A stretch of DNA of 64,000 nucleotides, from NCBI GenBank assembly GCA_963791315.1, contig CAWBRQ010000001.1, positions 186,001-250,000 of the forward strand, in the 5' to 3' direction. Below the pieces are notes generated by a model, which worked only from the letters and a program-made list of their open reading frames with translations, was not told the origin of the DNA and did not search any database. A program made the position numbers and the translations under genes. Each line of letters starts with the position of its first letter. Within the stretch, counting starts at the first letter, position 1. This DNA is from JACCZX01 sp963791315. GTDB taxonomy: Bacteria; Pseudomonadota; Gammaproteobacteria; Burkholderiales; Burkholderiaceae_F. Shown here piece by piece: positions 29,811 to 38,752 of this stretch.

Positions 29811-29959
29811 TTAGGAGCCTGACCTGATTGTGCAGGGACGTGGGCGTCGAATGATGATACGAGGCGACGGTCAGACTGCACGATAGATACGGTAGCTTCC
29901 GCCTGAAGCGCTAAGGTTGCAGTTGTTACGGTAGACAATTGATTGCAGGGAGAGCTGAG

Positions 29960-31043
29960 ATGGCGGACGGGGAGACCGCAACGGATCGTTACGCTGTCAA
30001 CGGCCTGAGAAGTTTCGCGCACGCACTCTTGGTGGGCGCTGGTCTTGATACTGAAATGGCAAGCGTGGTCGCCGACGTCCTCGTTGAGGGTGATCTGCTG
30101 GGACACGATACGCATGGGCTAGCGCTGCTCGCGTCCTACCTGCGTGAGCTCGAAGCCGGAACGATGACGAGGAGCGGATCTCGTAGCGTCATCGAGCAGC
30201 GCAAAGCCAGTGCCACTCTGGGATGGCGGCCGCTTGCCTGGGCCGTGGCTGACTCGATTGGCAATCGATGATGCGATCCAACGAGCACGCGACTTCGGAA
30301 CCGGCACTGTTGTCATTCGCCGCAGCCACCACATCGCGTGCCTCGCTGCCTACTTGATGCACGCAACCGAGCGCGGTTTCGTCCTGCTTCTTTCTTGTTC
30401 CGATCCGAATGCAGCGAGCGTCGCGCCGCACGGCGGAACGCGCGCGGTCTTCACCCCTAATCCGATCGCGTTCGGATTTCCGACTGCAGGGGATCCGGTG
30501 TTGATCGATCTGTCAGCATCGTTGACCACCAACGGCATGACGGCCCGACTGCACAAGAGCGGGAAACGCCTCGCCCACCCCTGGTTAATGACGGCAGACG
30601 GCGATGTCACTGATGACCCGGCGGTGTTGTTCTCCGAACCGCGCGGCACGATATTGCCCGCTGGTGGCATCGACGCAGGGCACAAGGGCTACGCGCTCGC
30701 GTTGATCGTTGAAATTCTGACCGGAGCACTCGCGGGCCACGGCCGCGCCGACGCCAAGGAAGGATGGGGCGCGACGGTTTTCGTGCAGGCGATTGATCCG
30801 TCAGCGTTCGGGGGGCTCGATGCGTTTGTCCGGCAAGCCGAGTGGATCGCGCAGGCGTGCCGTGACAATCCGTCGCGCGCAGGTGTCGACGCGGTTCGCA
30901 TGCCCGGCGAGCGCGGCCTTGCCAAGCGCCGCGATCAGCTCGCGCACGGAGTCGCGCTGCAGGCGGACATCCTGCCCGGGTTGCATCAATGGTCTAAGCG
31001 GCTTTCGGTCCCGATGCCGGTTTCAATGCCGACATCGCTTTGA
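29960..31043 (+). CDS. Ldh-family (malate/L-lactate dehydrogenase-type) oxidoreductase, one frameshift
   Basis: NAD(P)-dependent reductase of the family that includes 2,3-diketo-L-gulonate, ureidoglycolate and piperideine-2-carboxylate reductases. The first part has LLGHDTHGLALLASYL; after a frame change near 30222 the second has IRRSHHIACLAAYL (His of the active site), PNPIAFGFPTAGDPVLIDL and GHKGYALALIVEILTG. Combined length is about 360 residues. ATG at 29960 follows a purine-rich site. A box TAGACAAT lies 21 bases upstream. The exact substrate is unknown. Confidence 0.85.
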
Positions 31044-31074
31044 CCGGATAATCCGGCTCCCCACGGAGCCGAAA

Positions 31075-32247
31075 ATGATTCGACCAACGATCGACGCACT
31101 GCCGGCGTCGCGTATCCGCGAAGTTGCCAATGCTGGCATCGGCCGCTCCGACATTCTTAAGTTCTGGTTCGGTGAAGGCGATCAGGTCACCCCCGCCTTC
31201 ATCCGAGACGCTGCCAAGAAGGCGCTCGACGCTGGTGAAACGTTTTACAACCATAACCTCGGTCTGATCGAGCTACGTGAGGCGCTGGCTGCGTACGCCA
31301 ACCGTTTGCACGCTCCGGTTGAACGCATCGACGTCGACCGCATTGCCGTCACCAGCGCCGGCGTGCACGCGTTATCGCTGATCGATCAGGCGCTGATCGA
31401 TCCCGGCGATCGCGTCGTCATCGTCACGCCGGTGTGGCCGAACCTGACCGCGATGCCTCGCATCATGAGCGCGGAGGTCGTACCCGTCTCATTGACTTGC
31501 CAAAAGGGCGTGTGGTCGCTCGACCTGCAGCAACTACTCGACGCCGCGACTCCCAACACTCGAATCGTGCTGGTGAACTCGCCTAACAATCCGACCGGCT
31601 GGACGATGCCGCAGCACGACTGGGATCAACTGCTCGCGCACTGCCGCCGGCACGGCATTTGGCTCGTCAGCGACGATGCGTACGAGCGCATCGTGTTCGA
31701 ACCGTCGTTGACCATCAACGGCCACGCACCGAGCGTGCTGTCGCAGATCAATGACGATGATCGCGTGATCAGCGCCAACACATTTTCAAAGAGCTGGACG
31801 ATGACCGGCTGGCGGCTCGGTTGGATCGTTGCGCCACGCCGCTTTATCGCGCAGCTCGGCAAGGTGATCGAGTTCAATACATCGTGCGCGCCGCCGTTCG
31901 TGCAGCGCGCGGGTCTGATCGCTGTCAATGACGGCGAGTCGTGCGTCCAGCAAACCGTCGCACGCCTGCACGCGTCGCGCGATCTGCTCGTGGCGGCGCT
32001 AGCGGCCGTGCCGGGGGTCGAAGTCGCGCCGCCGCCGGGCGCGATGTACCTGTTCTTCCGCATCGCCGGCCGCAGCGACGACAGCATCGCATTCGCGAAG
32101 CAACTGGTGGCCGAAGCGGGCCTCGGTATCGCACCCGGCGCCGCGTTCGGCCCGGAAGGCGAAGGCTATTTGCGCTGGTGCTTCGCCGCATCCGAAGAAT
32201 TGCTGACGCAAGGTGCGTCGCGATTGGCTGGATTCATGACCCGTTAG
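31075..32247 (+). CDS. Class I/II pyridoxal-phosphate aminotransferase
   Basis: 390 residues. Substrate loop GQ-like FWFGEGDQVTP, PLP phosphate contacts and the Lys motif SANTFSKSWTMTGWRLGW near residue 235 (Schiff-base Lys), with SPNNPTGW and DDAYERIVF typical of fold-type I aminotransferases. It ends with a C-terminal small domain (APPPGAMYLFFRI). ATG at 31075 follows GGAG. It starts 31 bases after the Ldh-family gene, so both may be in one unit. Substrate not deducible. Confidence 0.9.
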   Translation: MIRPTIDALPASRIREVANAGIGRSDILKFWFGEGDQVTPAFIRDAAKKALDAGETFYNHNLGLIELREALAAYANRLHAPVERIDVDRIAVTSAGVHALSLIDQALIDPGDRVVIVTPVWPNLTAMPRIMSAEVVPVSLTCQKGVWSLDLQQLLDAATPNTRIVLVNSPNNPTGWTMPQHDWDQLLAHCRRHGIWLVSDDAYERIVFEPSLTINGHAPSVLSQINDDDRVISANTFSKSWTMTGWRLGWIVAPRRFIAQLGKVIEFNTSCAPPFVQRAGLIAVNDGESCVQQTVARLHASRDLLVAALAAVPGVEVAPPPGAMYLFFRIAGRSDDSIAFAKQLVAEAGLGIAPGAAFGPEGEGYLRWCFAASEELLTQGASRLAGFMTR

Positions 32248-32359
32248 ACGTTCGCCTTCTCCGCAGCCGCGGCCGGTTCATCCAAACCGAGCGGTCAGCC
32301 GTATGGATAGCTGGAACAGTCGATTCCAGTTCATTTCCGTTTCGGCCAAGGAGACAGGT

Positions 32360-33856
32360 ATGTCAAGAAGATCACAGCGGGTCGCGCCGTTTGCATTGGT
32401 TGCGCTGGCCGCGTTGGGCGCCGCATCGGTCGCCCCGCAGGCAACCGCGTCGAGCCATCGCGAAGCGCCGTTCATTACGACGGTGCCAAAGGTGGACGCC
32501 ACCGACTTTTATATGTTTCGCTCATACGAGCCGGGCCGCGCCGGGTACGTGACGATGGTCGCGAACTACGTCCCGCTGCAGGACGCCTATGGCGGCCCGA
32601 ACTATTTTTCTCTCGACCCCAACGCGTTGTACGAGATTCACATCGACAACAACGGCAACGGCGTCGAAGACATCACTTTTCAGTTCCGCTTCAAGAACAG
32701 CCTGGCCGACATTACGTTGCCCATCGCCGGCAAGAACATCTCAATCCCGCTGGTGCAGGCCGGCACGATTTCGGCCTCGAGCAACGCTGCGCTCAATTTG
32801 AAAGAGACCTATCAGGTCGATGTCGTGCGCGGCGACCGACGCACAGGAATGCGGCAACCCGTGCTCAGCACCGGTGGCGCGCGCGATCTGGTGAAGCCGT
32901 TCGATTTCATCGGCACCAAGACTTTCGGATCGGTCGCCCAATATGAAGCGTATGCGGCGCAAAGTATTCACACGATCAACATTCCCGGCTGCGCCAATCC
33001 GGCTAAGGTGTTTGTCGGCCAACGCAAAGACCCGTTTGTAATTGCGCTCGGCAAAGTGTTCGACTTGCTGAACCTCAATCCGCTGGCCGCATCCGGCGGT
33101 GTCGACGACCTGGCTGACAAGAACGTCACCAGCATCATTCTGGAAGTCGAAGCGTCGTGCCTGACCGCCGGCGGCGATCCTGTGATTGGGGGCTGGACCA
33201 CGGCGAGTCTGCGGCAAGGGCGGTTGCTCAACGGCAACCCGCCGTCGGGCCACTCGGTGACTGCCAGGGAAGGCGGTGCGTGGGTACAGGTGTCGCGTCT
33301 AGGCATGCCGCTCGTTAACGAAGTCGTGATCGGCCTTAAAGACAAAGACAAGTTCAATTCGTCGAAGCCAAAGGACGATGGCCAGTTTGCCGACTACGTG
33401 ACAAACCCGACGTTCCCGGCGCTGGTCGAAATTCTGTTTACGTCCGCGGGCGTGCGCGCGCCGACCAAGTTCCCGCGCCAAGACTTGGTGACTGCCTTTT
33501 TGACCGGTGTTCCCGGATTGAACAAGCCCGTTACTGTCACGGCCTCCGAGATGCTGCGCCTGAATACGTCGATCGCGCCGCTGCCGAAGGGATCGCAGAA
33601 TTCGCTTGGCGTATTGGCGGGCGATAACGCAGGCTTCCCGAATGGGCGTCGCCCCGGCGATGACATCGTTGATATCACGGTGCGCGTTGCAATGGGTGTG
33701 CTGTGCACGCTGAACATGCCGGCTGCATTCGGTTGCGTTCCTGCCGATGCGCCGTCGGGTGGATTGGCTTACACCGACAACGGCACGGTGATTACCGATG
33801 CGCTGTTCGGTGCCGCCTTCCCGTACCTCGCCACGCCGCTTCCCGGCGGACAGTAG
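32360..33856 (+). CDS. DUF4331 secreted protein
   Basis: 498 residues. Signal peptide (LVALAALGAASVAPQATA), then the DUF4331 opening SSHREAPFITTVPKVDATDF, YMFRSYEPGR and a Ca-binding-like loop HIDNNGNGVEDITFQF. The C-terminal region has DDIVDITVRVAMG and YLATPLPGG. Function unknown; the domain is often found with HupE/UreJ-like membrane proteins, as here. ATG at 32360 has GGAG upstream. A 6-bp inverted repeat CTGGAA/TTCCAG (32311-32329) lies in the leader. Confidence 0.9.
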   Translation: MSRRSQRVAPFALVALAALGAASVAPQATASSHREAPFITTVPKVDATDFYMFRSYEPGRAGYVTMVANYVPLQDAYGGPNYFSLDPNALYEIHIDNNGNGVEDITFQFRFKNSLADITLPIAGKNISIPLVQAGTISASSNAALNLKETYQVDVVRGDRRTGMRQPVLSTGGARDLVKPFDFIGTKTFGSVAQYEAYAAQSIHTINIPGCANPAKVFVGQRKDPFVIALGKVFDLLNLNPLAASGGVDDLADKNVTSIILEVEASCLTAGGDPVIGGWTTASLRQGRLLNGNPPSGHSVTAREGGAWVQVSRLGMPLVNEVVIGLKDKDKFNSSKPKDDGQFADYVTNPTFPALVEILFTSAGVRAPTKFPRQDLVTAFLTGVPGLNKPVTVTASEMLRLNTSIAPLPKGSQNSLGVLAGDNAGFPNGRRPGDDIVDITVRVAMGVLCTLNMPAAFGCVPADAPSGGLAYTDNGTVITDALFGAAFPYLATPLPGGQ

Positions 33857-33864
33857 GAGACGCG

Positions 33865-34146
33865 ATGAACACTCTGCATCGATTGAAAACGTTGGCTGCC
33901 ACGTGCGCTGCCGTGATGCTGATCGCAGGCTGCGGCTCATCGTCGGACGACTCGACGCCTCCTCCTACGCCTGCGCCAATAGACACGATGGCGCAGGAAG
34001 ACGCGGCGGCATCGGCCAGCGTCGCTGGACTCATCGCCTTCATTCAGGGCTTGATCGCATCGTTGACATCGGACACCAATGAGCCACGCAACGTCGGTGG
34101 AATCACGCCGCCGGTTACTGAAGCCGCAGAGCCCGCTGCGATCTAG
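33865..34146 (+). CDS. Small lipoprotein, partner of DUF4331
   Basis: 93 residues; signal and lipobox AAVMLIAGC, then a Ser/Asp/Pro-rich linker and a short hydrophobic helix (VAGLIAFIQGLIASLTS). It begins 8 bases after the DUF4331 stop, so it is co-translated. The C-terminal half is Thr/Glu/Ala-rich. No family recognised, and its small size suggests a membrane-anchored partner or an assembly factor. Confidence 0.72.
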   Translation: MNTLHRLKTLAATCAAVMLIAGCGSSSDDSTPPPTPAPIDTMAQEDAAASASVAGLIAFIQGLIASLTSDTNEPRNVGGITPPVTEAAEPAAI

Positions 34147-35323
34147 CGTCGTACATAGCCTCGCACAGCGCTCGGCCCGACTACGCCGGGCGCTTTTTAT
34201 TGCGCTGTGCTTGGTGGTGGGTCTCGCAGTCGCCGTCGAGGGGCCACGCGAACCGCCAAGCGATGAAGTGGTCGAGACGCAGCTCTTGCCCAAAGCGGTG
34301 AAGCAGTCTGTGCAAAAGCTCAGTCGTCAAACGATCAACGCAGGTGCGGCTGCCAGCGTCAGCCCGGCGCAGCGCATCGATGTCGCGCGCCGGATGATAC
34401 AAGCGGGTCGCGCCAGCGGCGATCCGCGCACGCTCGGCTATGCAGAAGCGGAACTTAGCGGCGCTCCCGACAGTGGGGCGCTCGGGGTTGAAGTACTGGT
34501 GCTGCGCGCAACGATCGAACAAAGCCGGCATCGGTTCGACACCGCACTTGCTTTGCTCGATCGCGCCATCCAGCAGTCGCCATCGCACGTTCAGGCACGG
34601 CTGACACACGCCTCGATCGCGCACGTGCGCGGAGATCTGGCTGCTGCACGCGCTGACTGCAGCGCGTTGCGTGCACCGGCGGCCGCAGTCGCCGGGATCT
34701 GCGACGCCATCGGAGATTCGCTGAGCGGTAAGAATGCACAGGCGCTACAGGCGCTTGCAGCTGTGACCGACCCGGCGTTGCGAAGCTGGACGCTGTCGCT
34801 TGCAGGTGAAATTCATGAGCAACAAGGCGCGCTTGATTCTGCGGTCCGCTCATACACCGCATCGCTCGCGCTCGACAGGGATTTGTACACCGCGGTCGCA
34901 CTTGCCAATGCCTTGATCGAGCAGCAACGCTGGCCCTCGGCCGAAGCCGTGCTGGCGCCATTACCGTCAACCGACGCGGTGCTGCTAGGGCGTTGGATTG
35001 CGGCGCGCAGGCAGCAACACCCTGCCAACCACTTGCAAGCGCAGCTAGCGGACCGGTTCGCCGCGGCGCAGGCGCGGGGTGAGCTGCTGCACGCGCGCGA
35101 GGCGGCCTTGTTCGCACTCGAACTCGGCGATAGCGCTCGCGCGTTAACGCTCGCTCGCCGGAATTGGAACGATCAGCGAGAGCCCGCGGATCTGCGCATC
35201 CTTGCATCCGTCGCGCGAGCCAGCGGCGACGCGGACGCGCTGGCCGAAGTGCGACAGTGGATCTCACGCACCGGCCTGCGCGACGTGCGAGTCGAGCGCG
35301 CGCTACAGCGCGGCAAAAGCTGA
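34079..35323 (+). CDS. TPR-repeat membrane-anchored protein (start uncertain)
   Basis: About 414 residues if it starts at ATG 34079. A single membrane helix (ALFIALCLVVGLAVAV) near residues 38-55 is followed by TPR-like pairs, for example FDTALALLDRAIQQSPSHVQ and SAVRSYTASLALDRDLYTAV, so the bulk is periplasmic. The start at 34079 is doubtful because an intrinsic terminator (34168-34198) lies within it; TTG 34211 or GTG 34214 or 34217 would place the start just after the terminator and leave a shorter signal-like anchor. The stop overlaps the HupE/UreJ start (TGATG). The gene may work with that protein. Confidence 0.75.
   Translation: MSHATSVESRRRLLKPQSPLRSSVVHSLAQRSARLRRALFIALCLVVGLAVAVEGPREPPSDEVVETQLLPKAVKQSVQKLSRQTINAGAAASVSPAQRIDVARRMIQAGRASGDPRTLGYAEAELSGAPDSGALGVEVLVLRATIEQSRHRFDTALALLDRAIQQSPSHVQARLTHASIAHVRGDLAAARADCSALRAPAAAVAGICDAIGDSLSGKNAQALQALAAVTDPALRSWTLSLAGEIHEQQGALDSAVRSYTASLALDRDLYTAVALANALIEQQRWPSAEAVLAPLPSTDAVLLGRWIAARRQQHPANHLQAQLADRFAAAQARGELLHAREAALFALELGDSARALTLARRNWNDQREPADLRILASVARASGDADALAEVRQWISRTGLRDVRVERALQRGKS
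34168..34198 (+). terminator. Intrinsic terminator after the lipoprotein gene
   Basis: GCGCTCGGC / GCCGGGCGC form a 9-bp stem with one T-G pair and a 8-base loop, followed by five T. It starts 22 bases after the lipoprotein stop. It lies inside the 5' part of the downstream TPR gene if that gene starts at 34079. Confidence 0.75.
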
Positions 35324-36483
35324 TGCGGCTTCGCGCGCTTCAAAGCATGCTGCGAGCGGGGCTCAGTGCGCTTGCATTCGGGCTTGCTTCGCTGAGCAGC
35401 TCTGGCGTCAACGCCCATTCGACGAGCACCGCCTATCTCGAGGTCGGCGAAAGCTCGGCGGGCACGCCGACGTTGCAATGGCGAATCGCCTTGCGTGATC
35501 TCGATGCGCTGCTTGATCTGGACGCGAACTCCGACGGACAGTTGCTATGGGGTGAAGTCATCGATCGAGCAAAAGATATCGACGCATTGGCAGCGTCAGC
35601 AATCACCGTCAAGAGCGGTGCGAATGTCTGCACGCTGGGTTTCAATCAGCCTCGCTATGTGCGCATAGCCGATGCGGGTTACGCGCAGCTCGACGCCGCG
35701 CCGGTGTGCGACGCGACCGGCCCGTTGACGCTCGCCTATCGGCTATTCGAGAGCGTCGATCCCTCGCATCGCGTCTTGCTGACAATGCGCGGCGTATCCG
35801 AGCCGCGCATCGTCGCACCGGGCGCGACAGTAACGCTGACCGCGGCCAACCGCGCAACCGAGGCTCGAAGCAGCTTCGCTGGATTCCTGTTCAGTGGCAT
35901 CGCGCACATTGCGGGTGGCTATGACCATGTCTTGTTTCTGCTGTGCCTGTTGCTGCCTGCCGTGCTGCAGCGATCGACCCAGACGCGTCGCTGGGTCGGA
36001 AGCGAGAATCTGACCAGTGCGCTCGTCGCGGTTATCTGGATCGCAACCGCATTCACGGTCGCGCACTCGTTAACACTGGCGCTCGCAACCTTCGGTGTTA
36101 TCCGCATCCCGGCGAGTGTGATCGAGCCGATGATTGCGCTGACGATCCTGGCGACCGCGTTGAATAACGTGTGGCCGGTCGTAACGCGGCGGCTCGCCGT
36201 CGTTGCGTTCGTTTTCGGCCTGATCCACGGGTTCGGATTTGCCGAAGTCCTCGCGCCTTTGTCGCTACCACGGAGCGAACTCGGATGGGCGCTGCTCGGC
36301 TTCAATCTCGGGGTCGAGGCCGGGCAACTTGCAATCGTCGCCAGCGCATTCCTGGTGCTCGCCATGCTGCGCCGCTGGTCGGGCTATACGCGCTGGGTTA
36401 TGGGCTTCGGCTCGATGTTGATCGCTGTCGTTGCAACGCTGTGGTTTATCGAGCGCGCGTTCGACGTCCCTCTCCTCGGCTAA
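35323..36483 (+). CDS. HupE/UreJ-family membrane protein with periplasmic N-terminal domain
   Basis: 386 residues. A signal peptide and an N-terminal beta-rich domain (AHSTSTAYLEVGESSAGTPT, with a loop LDLDANSDGQLLWGEV like an EF hand) are followed by about seven membrane segments. His-rich motifs GIAHIAGGYDHVLFLL, TVAHSLTLAL and GLIHGFGFAE fit HupE/UreJ metal-permease-like proteins. Nickel or cobalt transport is inferred from the family; the substrate here is not known. It follows the TPR gene with overlapping stop/start. Confidence 0.85.
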   Translation: MRLRALQSMLRAGLSALAFGLASLSSSGVNAHSTSTAYLEVGESSAGTPTLQWRIALRDLDALLDLDANSDGQLLWGEVIDRAKDIDALAASAITVKSGANVCTLGFNQPRYVRIADAGYAQLDAAPVCDATGPLTLAYRLFESVDPSHRVLLTMRGVSEPRIVAPGATVTLTAANRATEARSSFAGFLFSGIAHIAGGYDHVLFLLCLLLPAVLQRSTQTRRWVGSENLTSALVAVIWIATAFTVAHSLTLALATFGVIRIPASVIEPMIALTILATALNNVWPVVTRRLAVVAFVFGLIHGFGFAEVLAPLSLPRSELGWALLGFNLGVEAGQLAIVASAFLVLAMLRRWSGYTRWVMGFGSMLIAVVATLWFIERAFDVPLLG

Positions 36484-36485
36484 AT

Positions 36486-38540
36486 TCAGGCGGGCTGCTG
36501 TTCGACCAATCCGCGCTTGATCAGCAGTGGCTCAACGGACGCATCGCGCCCGCGAAACGCGCGGTATGCAGCGCGCGGCTCGATCGTGTTGCCTGACGAG
36601 TAAACATACTTCAGCAGGCGCGCAGCAACCGCGGGATCGAACGGGTTGCCAGCCTCGACAAACGCGTCGAAGCCGTCGGCATCGAGCACTTCCGCCCACA
36701 TATAGACGTAGTAGCCCGCTGCGTAGCTGGAGCTCGAAAACAGGTGACCAAAGTGTGGCAGGCGATGACGCAGCACCATCTCGCGCGGCATCCCCAGACG
36801 GGCAAGCTCGTCCTTTTCGAACCGGGTGATGTCAATACCGTCGTCCGTCGCTTCAGCGTGCAGCGCCATGTCCAGCAACGCGCACGCGGTGTATTCGACC
36901 GTCTCGAACCCCTTATTGAAATGTTGCGCACGCCGCAGCCGCTCAATCAACTCATCTGGAATTGGCACATCAGTGTCAACGTGCAGCGCGTGCTTCTTCA
37001 GCACCTCGCGCTCGAGAGCCCAGTGTTCAAACAATTGTGACGGGAGTTCTACGAAGTCACGCAGCACGCGTGTGCCAGACAGCCGCTCATAGGTCACCTG
37101 CGACAACAGGCCGTGCAAACCGTGACCAAACTCATGGAACAGCGTACGAACGTCGTCAAGCGACAGCAGCGTCGGCGCACCCTTGGCGAAGTTGTTGTTG
37201 TTGACCACGATCGGCAAGATGTCGCCGTCGATGCGAGACTGCGAGCGATAGTTGCTCATCCAGGCGCCGCCACGCTTGGTCGGGCGCGCGAAGTTGTCGT
37301 GCAGGAACACGCCAATCGGATACTCGCCGCGCCGCACTTCGTAGACGCGTACGTCGGGGTGATATGCCGCGATGTCGGGCCGCGCGACGAAATCGATTCC
37401 GAATAGACGATGGGCGCAATCGAACGCTGCCTCGACCATTCGATCGAGCGCGAAGTACGGTTTGACCATCGCGTCGTCGATGTCATAGCGCTGCTTGCGC
37501 ACGAGCTCGGCGTAATAGCGCCAGTCCCACGGCGCGATGTCGGCCGACTCGCCGCGAGCGATTGCGATCGCGCGCAGCGCCTGGACTTCTTCGGCCGCTT
37601 TCGACTTCGCCGGCTCCCACACGTTTTCGAGCAGCTTCGCGACCGCGTCCGGCTTGCCCGCCATCCGGTCGATCAGCGCGTAGTCGGCAAAGTTCGCATA
37701 GCCATTAAGCCGTGCCTGTTCGGTGCGCAACTTCAGGATTTCGCGTGCGATCGGGCGATTGTCGTGCGGACCGTCATTTTCGCCGCGCCGAGTCCACGCA
37801 TTGAATGCCTGTTCGCGCAGATCGCGCCGTTCGGAGTGCGTCAAGAACGGAACAATCAATGATCGGCTGAGCGTGATTGCGAAGGCGTCCGGCCTGCCGT
37901 GCTGCTCGGCCGCAGTTTTCGCAGCGGCACGCACCGTCTCAGGCAGACCCTTTAAGTCGTCTTCGCCGTCCAGCCACAGACACCACTCGGCTTCGTCGGC
38001 CAGCACGTTTTGCGAGAACGCGGTTTGAAGCTGTGCGAGGCGCTCGACAATTTCGCTCAATCGATTCTTGGCTTCAAGCGAGAGTCGCGCACCGGCCAGC
38101 ACCGAGTCCAGATGCACACGCTCGAGCAACCGCATCTGCTCGGCATTCAACGACAACGTCTCGCGTTTCGAATGAAGCTCGTCGATACGCGCAAACAGTT
38201 TCTGATCGAGCAGAATCGCATTTTCATGCGCGGCCAGTCTCGGCGCGACATCGCGCTCGACCGCCTGCAATGCCGGCGACGTTTCGGACGCCGTCAGATT
38301 GAAGAACAGTTGCTCGGTGCGAGTTAGCAGGCGGCCGCTGCGGTCGAGCGCTGCAATCGTGTTCTCAAACGTCGGCGCGGCGGATGCATTGGCGATGCGT
38401 TCAATCTCGGCCCGATGCGCGAGCATCGCATGTTCGAACGCGGGTCCGAAATGTTCGTGGCGCACCTGCTCGAACGGTGGCAGGCCAAACGGTTCGTCCC
38501 AAGCTTGTAACAGCGGATTTTTGTGATCGGTGGCGCTCAT
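36486..38540 (-). CDS. dcp: Peptidyl-dipeptidase Dcp (M3 family)
   Basis: 684-residue zinc metallopeptidase that removes C-terminal dipeptides. Zinc site LFHEFGHGLHGLL (HExxH at about residues 465-469), further motifs SGTRVLRDFVELPSQLFEHW, GGAWMSNYRSQSR and SSSSYAAGYYVYMWAEVLDAD match Dcp. It opens NPLLQAWDEPFGLPPFEQVR like E. coli Dcp. Length is normal and the frame is intact. It is convergent with the HupE gene, the stops being 3 bases apart. Likely cytoplasmic peptide turnover. Confidence 0.92.
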   Translation of the reverse strand: MSATDHKNPLLQAWDEPFGLPPFEQVRHEHFGPAFEHAMLAHRAEIERIANASAAPTFENTIAALDRSGRLLTRTEQLFFNLTASETSPALQAVERDVAPRLAAHENAILLDQKLFARIDELHSKRETLSLNAEQMRLLERVHLDSVLAGARLSLEAKNRLSEIVERLAQLQTAFSQNVLADEAEWCLWLDGEDDLKGLPETVRAAAKTAAEQHGRPDAFAITLSRSLIVPFLTHSERRDLREQAFNAWTRRGENDGPHDNRPIAREILKLRTEQARLNGYANFADYALIDRMAGKPDAVAKLLENVWEPAKSKAAEEVQALRAIAIARGESADIAPWDWRYYAELVRKQRYDIDDAMVKPYFALDRMVEAAFDCAHRLFGIDFVARPDIAAYHPDVRVYEVRRGEYPIGVFLHDNFARPTKRGGAWMSNYRSQSRIDGDILPIVVNNNNFAKGAPTLLSLDDVRTLFHEFGHGLHGLLSQVTYERLSGTRVLRDFVELPSQLFEHWALEREVLKKHALHVDTDVPIPDELIERLRRAQHFNKGFETVEYTACALLDMALHAEATDDGIDITRFEKDELARLGMPREMVLRHRLPHFGHLFSSSSYAAGYYVYMWAEVLDADGFDAFVEAGNPFDPAVAARLLKYVYSSGNTIEPRAAYRAFRGRDASVEPLLIKRGLVEQQPA

Positions 38541-38666
38541 AGACAGAAGACTTTCGTGTGACCGCTAACGATACCGAATCGTCCGCTGATCCGCGAACGT
38601 GTGCAGCGCTTCGGCGCGACGCCGACAGACTTTAGGGCCGGCCCGCCGTCAATCACGCGCCTGAGG

Positions 38667-38690
38667 TTTACAAGCGTTTCGCTTTGTAAA
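38667..38690. promoter_or_regulatory. 24-bp inverted repeat upstream of DUF1800 gene
   Basis: TTTACAAGCG and CGCTTTGTAAA pair around a TTT centre, with one base bulged. It lies in the divergent gap between dcp and the DUF1800 gene, 63 bases before the latter. It may be an operator or a leader hairpin. Confidence 0.4.
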
Positions 38691-38752
38691 GTTTCTTTCA
38701 CGAATTCGGCATACGGACGACATTACCTCTCACGGATGGATTGGGAGAACAA

